A stretch of 64,000 bases of DNA, from positions 434,001 through 498,000 of the forward strand of contig CAVWYT010000011.1 of assembly GCA_963759295.1 (NCBI GenBank), read 5' to 3'. Below the pieces are notes generated by a model. That model had not been told where the DNA came from. It did not search any database and saw only the letters and a list, made by a program, of their open reading frames with translations. The first letter of the stretch is position 1, and each line of letters begins with the position of its first letter. A program made the position numbers and the translations under genes. The DNA comes from WHSW01 sp963759295. GTDB taxonomy: Bacteria > Actinomycetota > Thermoleophilia > Solirubrobacterales > 70-9. Below, piece after piece: positions 29,563-37,945 of the stretch.

Positions 29563-29681
29563 CTCTGAGTCTATGAGGTTGGCCCTCGGAGGCGCGTCGC
29601 TTTTCCCGTTCCCGCACGCGACTTCCCGGCGGAGCGCACCGATCGCCGTCGCCGGGCTCCGCGAGACCCGAACTCTGCCGA

Positions 29682-29987
29682 TCAGGCGATCCGCGCGACG
29701 AGCACGACGTCGTTGAGCAGCGTGTCGCGGATGTCGCGTTCGAGGAACGTGAGCGCCGGGGCCGAGTGCGAGCAGAACCCGCAGCGCAGCACGGCCCGCG
29801 GCCGGATCCGCGGCGCCGGGGAGAGCGGCAGCGAGCACGACGGGCAGACGAGCGCTCCGCGGGCGAGGACCTGGACGCCGCTTTCGACCAGGCGCCGATC
29901 CTCGCCGACGGCCGAGCCGCCGGTGCGGCCGAGCTTGACGTCGGGCTCGCCGCGATCGCCCGGATCGGGTGCGACCTCAAACGCCAT
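29682..29987 (-). CDS. Small zinc-ribbon protein of unknown function
   Basis: ATG 29987 gives 101 aa. A CPSC and a CGFC pair (about residues 52 and 72, near ALVCPSCSLPL and AVLRCGFC) form a likely zinc ribbon, here with 17 residues between the pairs. The C-terminal part (TFLERDIRDTLLNDVVLVAR) is helical and acidic. It has no signal peptide. I do not recognise the family. It is followed, after about 205 bp, by the lipoyl and Kgd genes. Confidence 0.6.
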   Translation of the reverse strand: MAFEVAPDPGDRGEPDVKLGRTGGSAVGEDRRLVESGVQVLARGALVCPSCSLPLSPAPRIRPRAVLRCGFCSHSAPALTFLERDIRDTLLNDVVLVARIA

Positions 29988-30070
29988 CAGCCACTCCGAT
30001 CGCCGGGGCATCGGTTCACCCGGCTAATAGTAGGGTCCGGTTGGAGCGAGTCGTAGCTGAAGGAGAGTCA

Positions 30071-32203
30071 ATGAGCTACTTCGTAACCGGGGCGACGGGC
30101 TTCATCGGTCGTAACCTCGTCGAGCTCCTGCTCGAGCGCGAGGGGACGATCTACGTTCTCGTCCGCGAGGGCTCCAAGGGCCGGCTCGAGGAGCTGCGCA
30201 ACCGCTGGGGGGCGGACGAGACGCGCGTCGTCGGCATCGTCGGGGATCTCTCCCAGCCGCGGCTCGGCGTCTCCGACGCCGACATGGAGGAGCTCGAGGG
30301 ACGAATCGATCACCTCTTCCACCTCGCCGCGATCTACGACATGACCGCAGACGCGATCTCGCAGCGGGTCGCCAACGTCGAGGGCACCAGGCACATGGTC
30401 GAGTTCGCGGAGGCGGCCGGCGCCGGCTGCGTCCACATGGTCAGCTCGATCGCCGCCGCCGGCCTCTACCGGGGGGTGTGGCGCGAGGACATGTTCGAGG
30501 AGGCCCAGGACCTCGACGTCCATCCCTACTTCCGGACCAAGCACGAGTCCGAGGGCGTGGTCCGCACCGAGTGCTCGCGCCCATGGCGCGTCTACCGGCC
30601 CGGGATCGTGGTCGGCAACTCCGAGACCGGCGAGATGGACAAGGTCGACGGCCCCTACTACTTCTTCAAGCTGATCCGCCGGATCCGCAACACGGTGCCG
30701 CAGTGGATGCCGATGCTCGGGATCGAGGGCAGGGAGATCAACATCGTCCCGGTCGATTTCGTCGTCCGCGCGATCGACCACATCGCGCACACCGAGGGGC
30801 TCGACGGCCGGGCGTTCAGCCTCACCGATCCGAACCCGCCGACCGCCGGCGAGGTGATCGACACTTTCGCGGCCGCGGCGCATGGTCCCCAGGCGTCGGT
30901 CCGCCTGCCGGCGGGCGCCGTCGACGCGCTCGAGCCGCTGGTCAAGCTCGGCCTCACCGCGGTCCCGCTCGGGGACGCGCTGGCCGATCGCGTGCTCGCC
31001 GACCTCGGGATCCCGCGCCAGGTCCTGCTCTACGTCAACTACCCGACCCATTTCGACTCGCGCCAGACGCAGGCGGCGCTCGCCGGAACCGACATCGGCG
31101 TGCCGCCTTTGGAGGCTTACGCCGGCAAGCTCTGGGACTACTGGGAGCGCCACCTCGACCCCGACCTGTTCCGTGACCGGACGCTGATGGGCGCGGCCCG
31201 CGGCCGCGCCGGCCTGATCGGGGGCATCAGCCAGATCATCGAGCAGCAGATCCCCGATGAGCTGATGCGGCTCGGCCGACGCCTGCAGGGCAACGTCTCG
31301 CTGCAGAAGGCGGTCCGGGGGCGAGTCGTGATGGTCACCGGCGCCTCCTCGGGGATCGGCAAGTCGGCGGCGCTCAAGATCGCCGACGCGGGCGGCATCG
31401 TGCTGCTCGTCGCCCGGACGCCGGAGAAGCTCGAGGCGACGCAGCAGCAGATCGAGGCCGGAGGCGGGACCGCCTACATCCACCGCTGCGACCTCTCGGA
31501 TTTCGACGACATCGACCGGATGGCGGAGGAGGTGCTCGCCGAGCACGGCCACGTCGACGTCCTCGTCAACAACGCCGGCCGCTCGATCCGGCGCTCGATC
31601 GCGCTCTCCTACGATCGTCCCCACGACTTCGAGCGCACGATCCAGCTCAACTATCTGGGCGCGGTGCGGCTGATCCTCAAGGTCCTGCCGTCGATGCGCC
31701 AGCGTCGCTCGGGTCAGATCGTCAACATCAGCTCGATCGGCGTGCAGACGAACATGCCGCGGTTCTCGGCCTACGTCGCCTCGAAGGCGGCCCTGGACGC
31801 GTTCAGCCGCTGCATCGCGTCGGAGATCGTCGACGACGGCGTCCACATCACGACGATCAACATGCCGCTCGTCCGCACACCGATGATCGCGCCGACCAAG
31901 ATGTACGACCGGTTCCCGACGATCACGCCCGACGAGGCCGCCGACATGATCTGCGAGGCGATCATCCACAAGCCGAAGCGGATCGCGACCCCGATGGGGA
32001 CCCTGGGACAGATCCTCTACGCGCTCAACCCGAAGTCGATCGACTACATCCTCAACACGGCCTACCACCTGTTCCCCGACTCCGCGGCCGCCAAGGGCGA
32101 CCCGAAGGAGGCGACGAAGGCGGCGCCGGGATCGTCGACCGACGAGCAGGCCAACCGCCAGCAGGTCCTGTTCGCGAACCTGATGCGGGGCGTGCATTGG
32201 TAG
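30071..32203 (+). CDS. Two-domain acyl-CoA reductase-like SDR (AcrA1-type)
   Basis: ATG 30071 follows AAGGAGAG at good spacing and gives 710 aa. The N-terminal half (residues 1-360) is an extended SDR: FVTGATGFIGRNLVELLLER, then HLAAIYDMTADA and YFRTKHESEGVV (Tyr-x3-Lys), as in thioester/fatty acyl-CoA reductases. The C-terminal half (residues about 415-650) is a classical SDR: MVTGASSGIGKSAALKIAD, NNAGRS, the serine in NISSIGVQTN and YVASK. The protein ends LFANLMRGVHW. This layout matches mycobacterial AcrA1-like proteins that reduce fatty acyl-CoA to aldehyde or alcohol. The chain length and true product are unknown. Confidence 0.72.
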   Translation: MSYFVTGATGFIGRNLVELLLEREGTIYVLVREGSKGRLEELRNRWGADETRVVGIVGDLSQPRLGVSDADMEELEGRIDHLFHLAAIYDMTADAISQRVANVEGTRHMVEFAEAAGAGCVHMVSSIAAAGLYRGVWREDMFEEAQDLDVHPYFRTKHESEGVVRTECSRPWRVYRPGIVVGNSETGEMDKVDGPYYFFKLIRRIRNTVPQWMPMLGIEGREINIVPVDFVVRAIDHIAHTEGLDGRAFSLTDPNPPTAGEVIDTFAAAAHGPQASVRLPAGAVDALEPLVKLGLTAVPLGDALADRVLADLGIPRQVLLYVNYPTHFDSRQTQAALAGTDIGVPPLEAYAGKLWDYWERHLDPDLFRDRTLMGAARGRAGLIGGISQIIEQQIPDELMRLGRRLQGNVSLQKAVRGRVVMVTGASSGIGKSAALKIADAGGIVLLVARTPEKLEATQQQIEAGGGTAYIHRCDLSDFDDIDRMAEEVLAEHGHVDVLVNNAGRSIRRSIALSYDRPHDFERTIQLNYLGAVRLILKVLPSMRQRRSGQIVNISSIGVQTNMPRFSAYVASKAALDAFSRCIASEIVDDGVHITTINMPLVRTPMIAPTKMYDRFPTITPDEAADMICEAIIHKPKRIATPMGTLGQILYALNPKSIDYILNTAYHLFPDSAAAKGDPKEATKAAPGSSTDEQANRQQVLFANLMRGVHW

Positions 32204-32229
32204 CCGCGCCCGCGCGGCTCGTCTGACGG

Positions 32230-33261
32230 ATGCCACCGTCCAGCGACGAGCAGCGTTCCGAATCGAGCGGGTCGCCGTCGCTGTCGAGCCACGTCTCCGC
32301 GTTCGCGCGCGTTGCCCGCGAGCTGCCGCGCAACCTGCCGATCCCGAACCCGCTGCAGCGCCGCACCCTCGAGCGAGCGGTCGGGGGCAAGGTCGTCCTG
32401 ATCACCGGGGCGTCGTCGGGGATCGGCCGAGCGCTGGCGCTCCAGGTCGGCGAGGCCGGCGGCGAGGTGGTGCTGGTCGCACGCACCCGCGAGCGGCTCG
32501 AGGAGGTCGCCGAGCGGATCCGCGGCTCGGGGGGAGCAGCGCACGTCAACCCGTGTGACCTGTCTGATCTCGAGGCGACCGGCTCGATGGCCGACGAGGT
32601 GCTCGCCGAGCACGGACACGTCGACATCCTCGTCAACAACGCCGGCCGCTCGATCCGACGCTCGATCGCGCGCTCGTACGAGCGCATCCACGACTTCGAG
32701 CGCACGATGCAGCTCAACTACCTGGGGCCGGTGCAGCTGATCCTGAAGCTGCTGCCGCCGATGCGCGAGCGCCGCAGTGGCCAGATCGTCAACGTCTCGA
32801 CCATGGGCGTGCAGACCAACGTGCCGCGCTTCTCCGCCTACATCGCCTCGAAGGCGGCGCTCGACGCCTTCTCGCGCTCGATCGCCTCGGAGATCGTCGA
32901 CGACCGGGTCGCGATCTCGACCGTATACATGCCGCTGGTCCGCACGCCGATGATCGAGCCGACCGACCATTACCGGTACTTTCCGGCGCTCTCGCCCGAG
33001 CAGGCGGCGGGGATGGTCTGCGACGCGATCGTCCACCGGCCGAAGAAGGCGTCGACCGTCGCCGGGCGATTCGCCGAGGTCAGCTACGCGACCGTCCCCC
33101 GAGTCCAGGACGCGATCGTCAACGCCGGCTACAAGCTCTTCCCCGAGACCGGCGGGCCGACCCAGGCCCGCGATCGGCCCGCGGCCGATGGCGCCGAGGC
33201 CGAGGCCCCAACCGCCGAGCAGAAGGCGTTCGCCCGCGCGACCAAGGGGATCTACTGGTAG
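32230..33261 (+). CDS. SDR paralogue of the acyl-CoA reductase C-terminal domain
   Basis: The 343-aa protein has the SDR motifs ITGASSGIGRALALQVG, NNAGRSIRRSIARSYER, NVSTMGVQTN and YIASK. Its central 200 residues are very like the C-terminal domain of the gene just upstream, and it also ends in an aromatic tail (FARATKGIYW). The spacer is 26 bp. A duplication of the second domain is the simplest origin. It lacks the N-terminal reductase domain, so it may act on a different step such as reduction of the aldehyde. Confidence 0.82.
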   Translation: MPPSSDEQRSESSGSPSLSSHVSAFARVARELPRNLPIPNPLQRRTLERAVGGKVVLITGASSGIGRALALQVGEAGGEVVLVARTRERLEEVAERIRGSGGAAHVNPCDLSDLEATGSMADEVLAEHGHVDILVNNAGRSIRRSIARSYERIHDFERTMQLNYLGPVQLILKLLPPMRERRSGQIVNVSTMGVQTNVPRFSAYIASKAALDAFSRSIASEIVDDRVAISTVYMPLVRTPMIEPTDHYRYFPALSPEQAAGMVCDAIVHRPKKASTVAGRFAEVSYATVPRVQDAIVNAGYKLFPETGGPTQARDRPAADGAEAEAPTAEQKAFARATKGIYW

Positions 33262-34865
33262 GCGGGCGAGCGCGCAAGCACTGGGGCTGGGGCTACGCCG
33301 ATCAAGCGCCGGCGCCGGCCGCGCTGGACGCCGCGGCCGCGGAGATCCACGAGCGGCTCGGGTTCGGCGCCGCCCCCGAGCAGCCGGTGGCGCTGGAGGC
33401 GATCGGGCTGCCGGCGCCGCGGCTGGCGCCCCCGGGCACGCTGGCGGCGATCTGCTCGAGCGATCGCCACGACCGCGTCTCGCACGCGCTCGGCAAGGCC
33501 TACCGCGACGTCGTCCGTGGCTTTCGCGGCCGGGTCGACAACCCCCCGGACGTGGTCGCCCGCCCGCGCGAGGAGGCCGAGCTCGAGGCGCTGCTCTCCT
33601 GGTGCGCCGACGCCCGTGCGGCGGCGATTCCTTACGGGGGAGGCACGAGCGTGGTCGGCGGGATCGAGCCCCGAGTCGGTGACGGGTACGCGGGCGCCGT
33701 CTCGATCGACCTCGGTGCGCTCGATCGAGTGCTCGAGGTCGACCCGGTCTCGCGCGCGGCGCGGATCCAGGCGGGCGTGCTCGGTCCGGCGCTCAACGCC
33801 CAGCTCGCCGAGCGTGGCCTCACCCTCCGGCACTTCCCGCAGTCGTTCGAGTACTCGAGCCTCGGCGGTTGGATCGCCACCCGCGCCGGCGGGCATTTCG
33901 CCACCGTCTGGACCCACATCGACGATCTGGTCGAATCGGTGCGAGCGATCACGCCGACGGGCGCCTGGGAGAGCCGGAGGCTTCCCGGCTCGGGCGCCGG
34001 ACCGAGCCCCGATCGGATGCTGATCGGCTCCGAGGGGATCCTCGGGGTGATCACCGAGGCCTGGGTGCGGGTGCACGAGCGCCCCGAGCACAAGCGCTCG
34101 GCCGGGATCGAGTTCGAGTCGTTCGCCGCCGGCGCCGAGGCGGTGCGCGCGCTGGCCCAGTCCGGCCTCAATCCGGCCAACTGCCGCCTGCTCGACGAGG
34201 CCGAGTCGAGGCTCACCGGCACAGGCGAGCGGGCCACGCTCGTGCTCGGCTTCGAGGCCGCGCACCAGCCGGTCGACACGCTCATGGACCAGGCGCTCGA
34301 GCTGGTCCACGACCACGGCGGCAAGCCGGTGAGCGAGCGACGATCGGCCGCCGACGGAGCACGCGACGCCGTCTCCTCCTGGCGCCGGGCGTTCCTCGGG
34401 GCGCCCTATCTGCGCGACACCCTGGTCGCCTGCGGAGTCCTCTCCGAGACCTTCGAGACCGCGATCACCTGGGATCGGTTCGCAGAGTTTCATGCTGCGG
34501 TCAGCGAGACCGCGCACCGCGCCGTGGCGCGCTCGACGGGGGTCGAAGCCGAGGGCGACGGCGCGCCGAAGCTGACCTGCCGGTTCACCCACGTCTATCC
34601 CGATGGTCCGGCCCCGTACTTCACGATCCTCGCGCCGGCGCGCCGCGGCTCGGAGGTCGAGCAGTGGGACGAGATCAAGGCGGCGGTCTCCGAGACGGTG
34701 ATCGAAGCGGGCGGCACGATCACCCACCATCACGCGGTCGGCCGCGACCACCGACCGTTCTACGACCGCCAGCGCCCGGGCCCGTTCGCCGCGGCGCTCC
34801 GGGCCGCGAAGCGCGCCGTCGATCCGTCGTCGATCCTCAACCCGGGTGTGCTGGTCGACCCGTAG
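33255..34865 (+). CDS. FAD-binding oxidase, alkyl-DHAP synthase (AGPS)-like
   Basis: The conserved N-terminus RKHWGWGYAD lies upstream of the first ATG or GTG (GTG 33387), so I extend the gene to CTG 33255, overlapping the previous stop. A start codon may be hidden by a sequence error. The PCMH-type FAD domain contains IPYGGGTSVVGGIEP and SLGGWIATRAGGH, then MLIGSEGILGVITEAWVRV. The C-terminal part has the HHH motif in THHHAVGRDHRPFY and VDPSSILNPGVL. These features match alkyldihydroxyacetone-phosphate synthase, which replaces the acyl chain of acyl-DHAP with a fatty alcohol to form the ether bond. D-lactate dehydrogenase-like enzymes are relatives but lack HHH. Confidence 0.78.
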   Translation: MVGGRARKHWGWGYADQAPAPAALDAAAAEIHERLGFGAAPEQPVALEAIGLPAPRLAPPGTLAAICSSDRHDRVSHALGKAYRDVVRGFRGRVDNPPDVVARPREEAELEALLSWCADARAAAIPYGGGTSVVGGIEPRVGDGYAGAVSIDLGALDRVLEVDPVSRAARIQAGVLGPALNAQLAERGLTLRHFPQSFEYSSLGGWIATRAGGHFATVWTHIDDLVESVRAITPTGAWESRRLPGSGAGPSPDRMLIGSEGILGVITEAWVRVHERPEHKRSAGIEFESFAAGAEAVRALAQSGLNPANCRLLDEAESRLTGTGERATLVLGFEAAHQPVDTLMDQALELVHDHGGKPVSERRSAADGARDAVSSWRRAFLGAPYLRDTLVACGVLSETFETAITWDRFAEFHAAVSETAHRAVARSTGVEAEGDGAPKLTCRFTHVYPDGPAPYFTILAPARRGSEVEQWDEIKAAVSETVIEAGGTITHHHAVGRDHRPFYDRQRPGPFAAALRAAKRAVDPSSILNPGVLVDP

Positions 34866-34938
34866 CGGACACGGAGTGCCCCGGCTCATGCCCCCGGATG
34901 GCATCGAGGCGTAGCCTGCGGTGAGAGGAGTACACGGG

Positions 34939-35553
34939 ATGTTCCAGATTCGGATCCATGGACGAGGCGGGCAGGGCGTCGTCACCGCGGCCGAGATGCT
35001 CTCGGTCGCCGGCTTCGACGAGGGCCGCCACGCGCAGGCGTTTCCGACCTTCGGCTCCGAGCGCACCGGTGCGCCGGTCGTCTCGTTCTGCCGTATCGAC
35101 GACGAGCCGATTCGCGTTCGCGAGCCGATCGCCGAGCCGGACGCGGTGATCGTCCAGGAGCCGACGCTGCTTCATCAGGTCGATCTGTTCGACGGTCTCG
35201 GGGCCGACGGCTACCTGCTGATCAATACCGCCCGCAGCTTCGACGAGCTCGGCCTCGGCGACTTCGCGGCCGGCTTTCGGCGCCGGCGCCTGCTCACCGT
35301 CCCGGCGACCGACCTCGCCCGCGAGCACCTCGGCCGCCCGCTGCCGAACGCCGTCCTGCTCGGCGGCTTCGCCGGGCTCACCGGCGTCGTCTCGATCGAC
35401 TCGGTGGTCAAGGCGATCAGGGACCGGTTTCCCGGCAAGCTCGGAGACGGCAACATCGCCGGGGCGCGCGCCGCCTTCGATTTCGTCCGCGGCGAGCTCG
35501 ACCGCCTCGGCGCGGCGAGCAGCGAGCAGGAACGAGCGACGACGAATGCTTGA
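34939..35553 (+). CDS. 2-oxoacid:ferredoxin oxidoreductase, gamma subunit
   Basis: ATG 34939 is chosen because GAGAGGAG at 34922-34929 is well placed and the family start is MFQIRIHGRGGQGVVTAAEM. The 204-aa protein also has HAQAFPTFGSERTGAPVVSF, the typical PorG/KorC core. It is part of the complex that decarboxylates a 2-oxoacid with CoA and ferredoxin. It overlaps the alpha-subunit gene by 8 nt. Confidence 0.88.
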   Translation: MFQIRIHGRGGQGVVTAAEMLSVAGFDEGRHAQAFPTFGSERTGAPVVSFCRIDDEPIRVREPIAEPDAVIVQEPTLLHQVDLFDGLGADGYLLINTARSFDELGLGDFAAGFRRRRLLTVPATDLAREHLGRPLPNAVLLGGFAGLTGVVSIDSVVKAIRDRFPGKLGDGNIAGARAAFDFVRGELDRLGAASSEQERATTNA

Positions 35554-36805
35554 GCAGCTCGAGGGATCGGAGGCGATCGCCCGGACGGTCGCCCGCTGCC
35601 GCCCCGAGGTGATCTCCGCCTATCCGATCTCCCCCCAGACGCATATCGTCGAGGGCCTCTCCGACATGGTGCGGACCGGCGCGCTGGAGCCGTGCGAGTA
35701 CATGATGGTCGAGTCCGAGTTCGCCGCGATGTCGGCGTGTATCGGCGCGTCGGCGGCCGGCGCGCGCACCTACACCGCGACCGCGAGCCAGGGCCTGCTC
35801 TACATGGCCGAGGCGCTCTTCAACGCCTCGGGCCTCGGGCTGCCGATCGTGATGACGGTCGCCAACCGGGCGATCGGAGCGCCGATCAACATCTGGAACG
35901 ACCACTCCGACTCGATGTCGCAGCGCGACTCCGGCTGGATCCAGATCTACGCGGAGACCAACCAGGAGGCCGCCGACATGCACGTGCAGGCGTTCGTCCT
36001 CGCCGAGCGGCTGTCGCTCCCGGTGATGGTCTGCATGGACGGGTTCATCCTCACCCACGCCTTCGAGGAGGTCGACGTGCCGGGCGCCGAGCAGGTCGAC
36101 GACTTCCTGCCGCCGTTCGAGCCCCGGCAGGTGCTCGACCCCGCCGAGCCGGTGACGATCGGGGCGATGGTCGGCCCGGAGGCGTTCACCGAGGTCAAGT
36201 ACCTGATGCACGCCAAGCAGTTGCAGGCGCTCGACGAGATCCCCGAGATCGCTGCCGACTTCTCGACCGCGTTCGGCCGCGAGTCGGGAGGGCTGCTGCG
36301 CACCTACAAGACCGAGGACGCCGAGACGGTGGTCGTCGCCCTCGGCTCGGTGCTGGGCACGATCGAGGACGTCGTCGACGAGCTGCGCGAGCAGGGCGTC
36401 AAGATCGGCGCCGTCGGGCTCAAGTGCTTCCGGCCCTATCCGCTCGAGGAGGTCCGGGAGGCGCTCGCGGGCGCGACCCGGGTGGTGGTGATCGAGAAGG
36501 CGTTCGCGGTCGGCGCCGGCGGGATCGTCGGCCAGAACGTGCGCCTGGCGCTTTCGGGGCTCGTGTCGCGGGTCTACGACGTGGTCGCCGGGCTCGGCGG
36601 CCGTCCGATCACGACGCGCTCGCTGCACGCGCTGTTCGCCGACGTGCTCAGCGGCGAGCTCGAGCCCGGCCGAATGCACTTCCTCGACCTGAAACGCGAT
36701 GTCGTCGAGCGCGAGATCGAGCGCATGACCGCGGGCCATCGCCACGGCCCGCACGCCGAGAACATCCTTCGCGACCTCGGGGTCGTCGCCGCCCGCTCAC
36801 ACTGA
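35546..36805 (+). CDS. 2-oxoacid:ferredoxin oxidoreductase, alpha subunit
   Basis: The 419-aa protein has the PorA N-terminal motif AYPISPQTHIVEGLSDMV, the pyrimidine-binding SEFAAMSACIGASAAGAR, TATASQGLLYMAEALFNAS, and WNDHSDSMSQRDSGWIQIYA. These match the pyruvate/2-oxoacid synthase alpha subunits. It forms the active site with the beta subunit. The stop is 9 nt before the beta gene. The substrate (pyruvate, 2-oxoglutarate, branched or aryl 2-oxoacid) cannot be fixed from sequence. Confidence 0.88.
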   Translation: MLEQLEGSEAIARTVARCRPEVISAYPISPQTHIVEGLSDMVRTGALEPCEYMMVESEFAAMSACIGASAAGARTYTATASQGLLYMAEALFNASGLGLPIVMTVANRAIGAPINIWNDHSDSMSQRDSGWIQIYAETNQEAADMHVQAFVLAERLSLPVMVCMDGFILTHAFEEVDVPGAEQVDDFLPPFEPRQVLDPAEPVTIGAMVGPEAFTEVKYLMHAKQLQALDEIPEIAADFSTAFGRESGGLLRTYKTEDAETVVVALGSVLGTIEDVVDELREQGVKIGAVGLKCFRPYPLEEVREALAGATRVVVIEKAFAVGAGGIVGQNVRLALSGLVSRVYDVVAGLGGRPITTRSLHALFADVLSGELEPGRMHFLDLKRDVVEREIERMTAGHRHGPHAENILRDLGVVAARSH

Positions 36806-36814
36806 GGAGATCCG

Positions 36815-37945
36815 ATGGCCGAGCAGAAGATCAAGCACTACCAGGTCGGGACCTACGCGGTCGGCAATCGCCTGCTCGACCCGGATCAGCGCTCGGTCCA
36901 GGCGCGCATGGAGCGCTCCAACACGCTGACCTCGGGCCACCGCGCCTGCCAGGGCTGCGGCGAGGCGCTCGGCGCGCGCTACGTGCTCGACGCCGCGATG
37001 CGAGCGACGGGCGGCAGCATGGTCGCCGCCAACGCGACCGGGTGCCTGGAGGTGTTCTCGACCCCGTATCCGGAGTCCTCTTGGCAGCTTCCCTGGATTC
37101 ACTCGCTGTTCGGCAACGCCCCCGCGGTCGCCAGCGGCGTCGCCGCGGCGCTGCGGGCGAAGGGGCGCGAGGACGTTCGCGTCGTCGGGCAGGCCGGCGA
37201 CGGCGGCACGGTCGACATCGGCTTCGCCTGCCTCTCGGGCATGTTCGAGCGCGGCGACGACGTGCTCTTCGTCTGTTACGACAACGAGGCGTACATGAAC
37301 ACCGGCGTGCAGCGCTCGGGGGCGACGCCGCCGGGCGCGCGGACCGCGAACACGAAGCCGGTCGGGAAGGAGCCCGGAAACGTCTTCGGACAGGGCAAGA
37401 ACGTGCCACTGATCGCGATGGCGCACGAGATCCCCTACGTCGCGACCGGGACGGTGGCCGAGCCGAGGGACCTGGAGGAGAAGGTCAACCGGGCGATGGA
37501 GCTGCGCGGGCCGCGCTACCTCCACGTCTTCGTCCCCTGCCCGCTCGGCTGGGGGTCGGCGTCGCAGGACACGATCAGGCTGGCGCGGCTGGTCAAGGAG
37601 ACCGGCCTGTTCCCCGTCTTCTCGGCCGAGCACGGCGAGGTCGTCTCGGTGTCGAAGATCCGCCGTCGGGTCCCGGTCACCGAGTACCTGAAGCTCCAGC
37701 GTCGCTACGCGCACCTGTTCGGCGAGCACGGGCATCCGGATGTGATCGACCGCCTGCAGGCGATCGCCGACCGCAACGTCGAGCGCTTCGGGCTGCTCAC
37801 CGACGCCGAGGAGGCCGCCCACATGCCCGGCGAGGCGGCCGATCGAGCCGGGATCCCCGCCGCGCATCCGCGCGGGGCCCCGGACACCGAGGCGGAGAGC
37901 AACCTCACGCGGCTGCTCGAGGAGACCCACGGGAGCCCGCGCTGA
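36815..37945 (+). CDS. 2-oxoacid:ferredoxin oxidoreductase, beta subunit (thiamine diphosphate)
   Basis: The 376-aa protein has [4Fe-4S] cysteines in HRACQGCGEALGARYVL and ANATGCLEVFSTPYP, and a thiamine diphosphate motif GQAGDGGTVDIGFACLSGMF with YDNEAYMNTGVQRSG. A Shine-Dalgarno-like GAGGAGA precedes it. The stop TGA shares one base with the next ATG (TGATG). It is the catalytic half of the enzyme. Confidence 0.9.
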   Translation: MAEQKIKHYQVGTYAVGNRLLDPDQRSVQARMERSNTLTSGHRACQGCGEALGARYVLDAAMRATGGSMVAANATGCLEVFSTPYPESSWQLPWIHSLFGNAPAVASGVAAALRAKGREDVRVVGQAGDGGTVDIGFACLSGMFERGDDVLFVCYDNEAYMNTGVQRSGATPPGARTANTKPVGKEPGNVFGQGKNVPLIAMAHEIPYVATGTVAEPRDLEEKVNRAMELRGPRYLHVFVPCPLGWGSASQDTIRLARLVKETGLFPVFSAEHGEVVSVSKIRRRVPVTEYLKLQRRYAHLFGEHGHPDVIDRLQAIADRNVERFGLLTDAEEAAHMPGEAADRAGIPAAHPRGAPDTEAESNLTRLLEETHGSPR

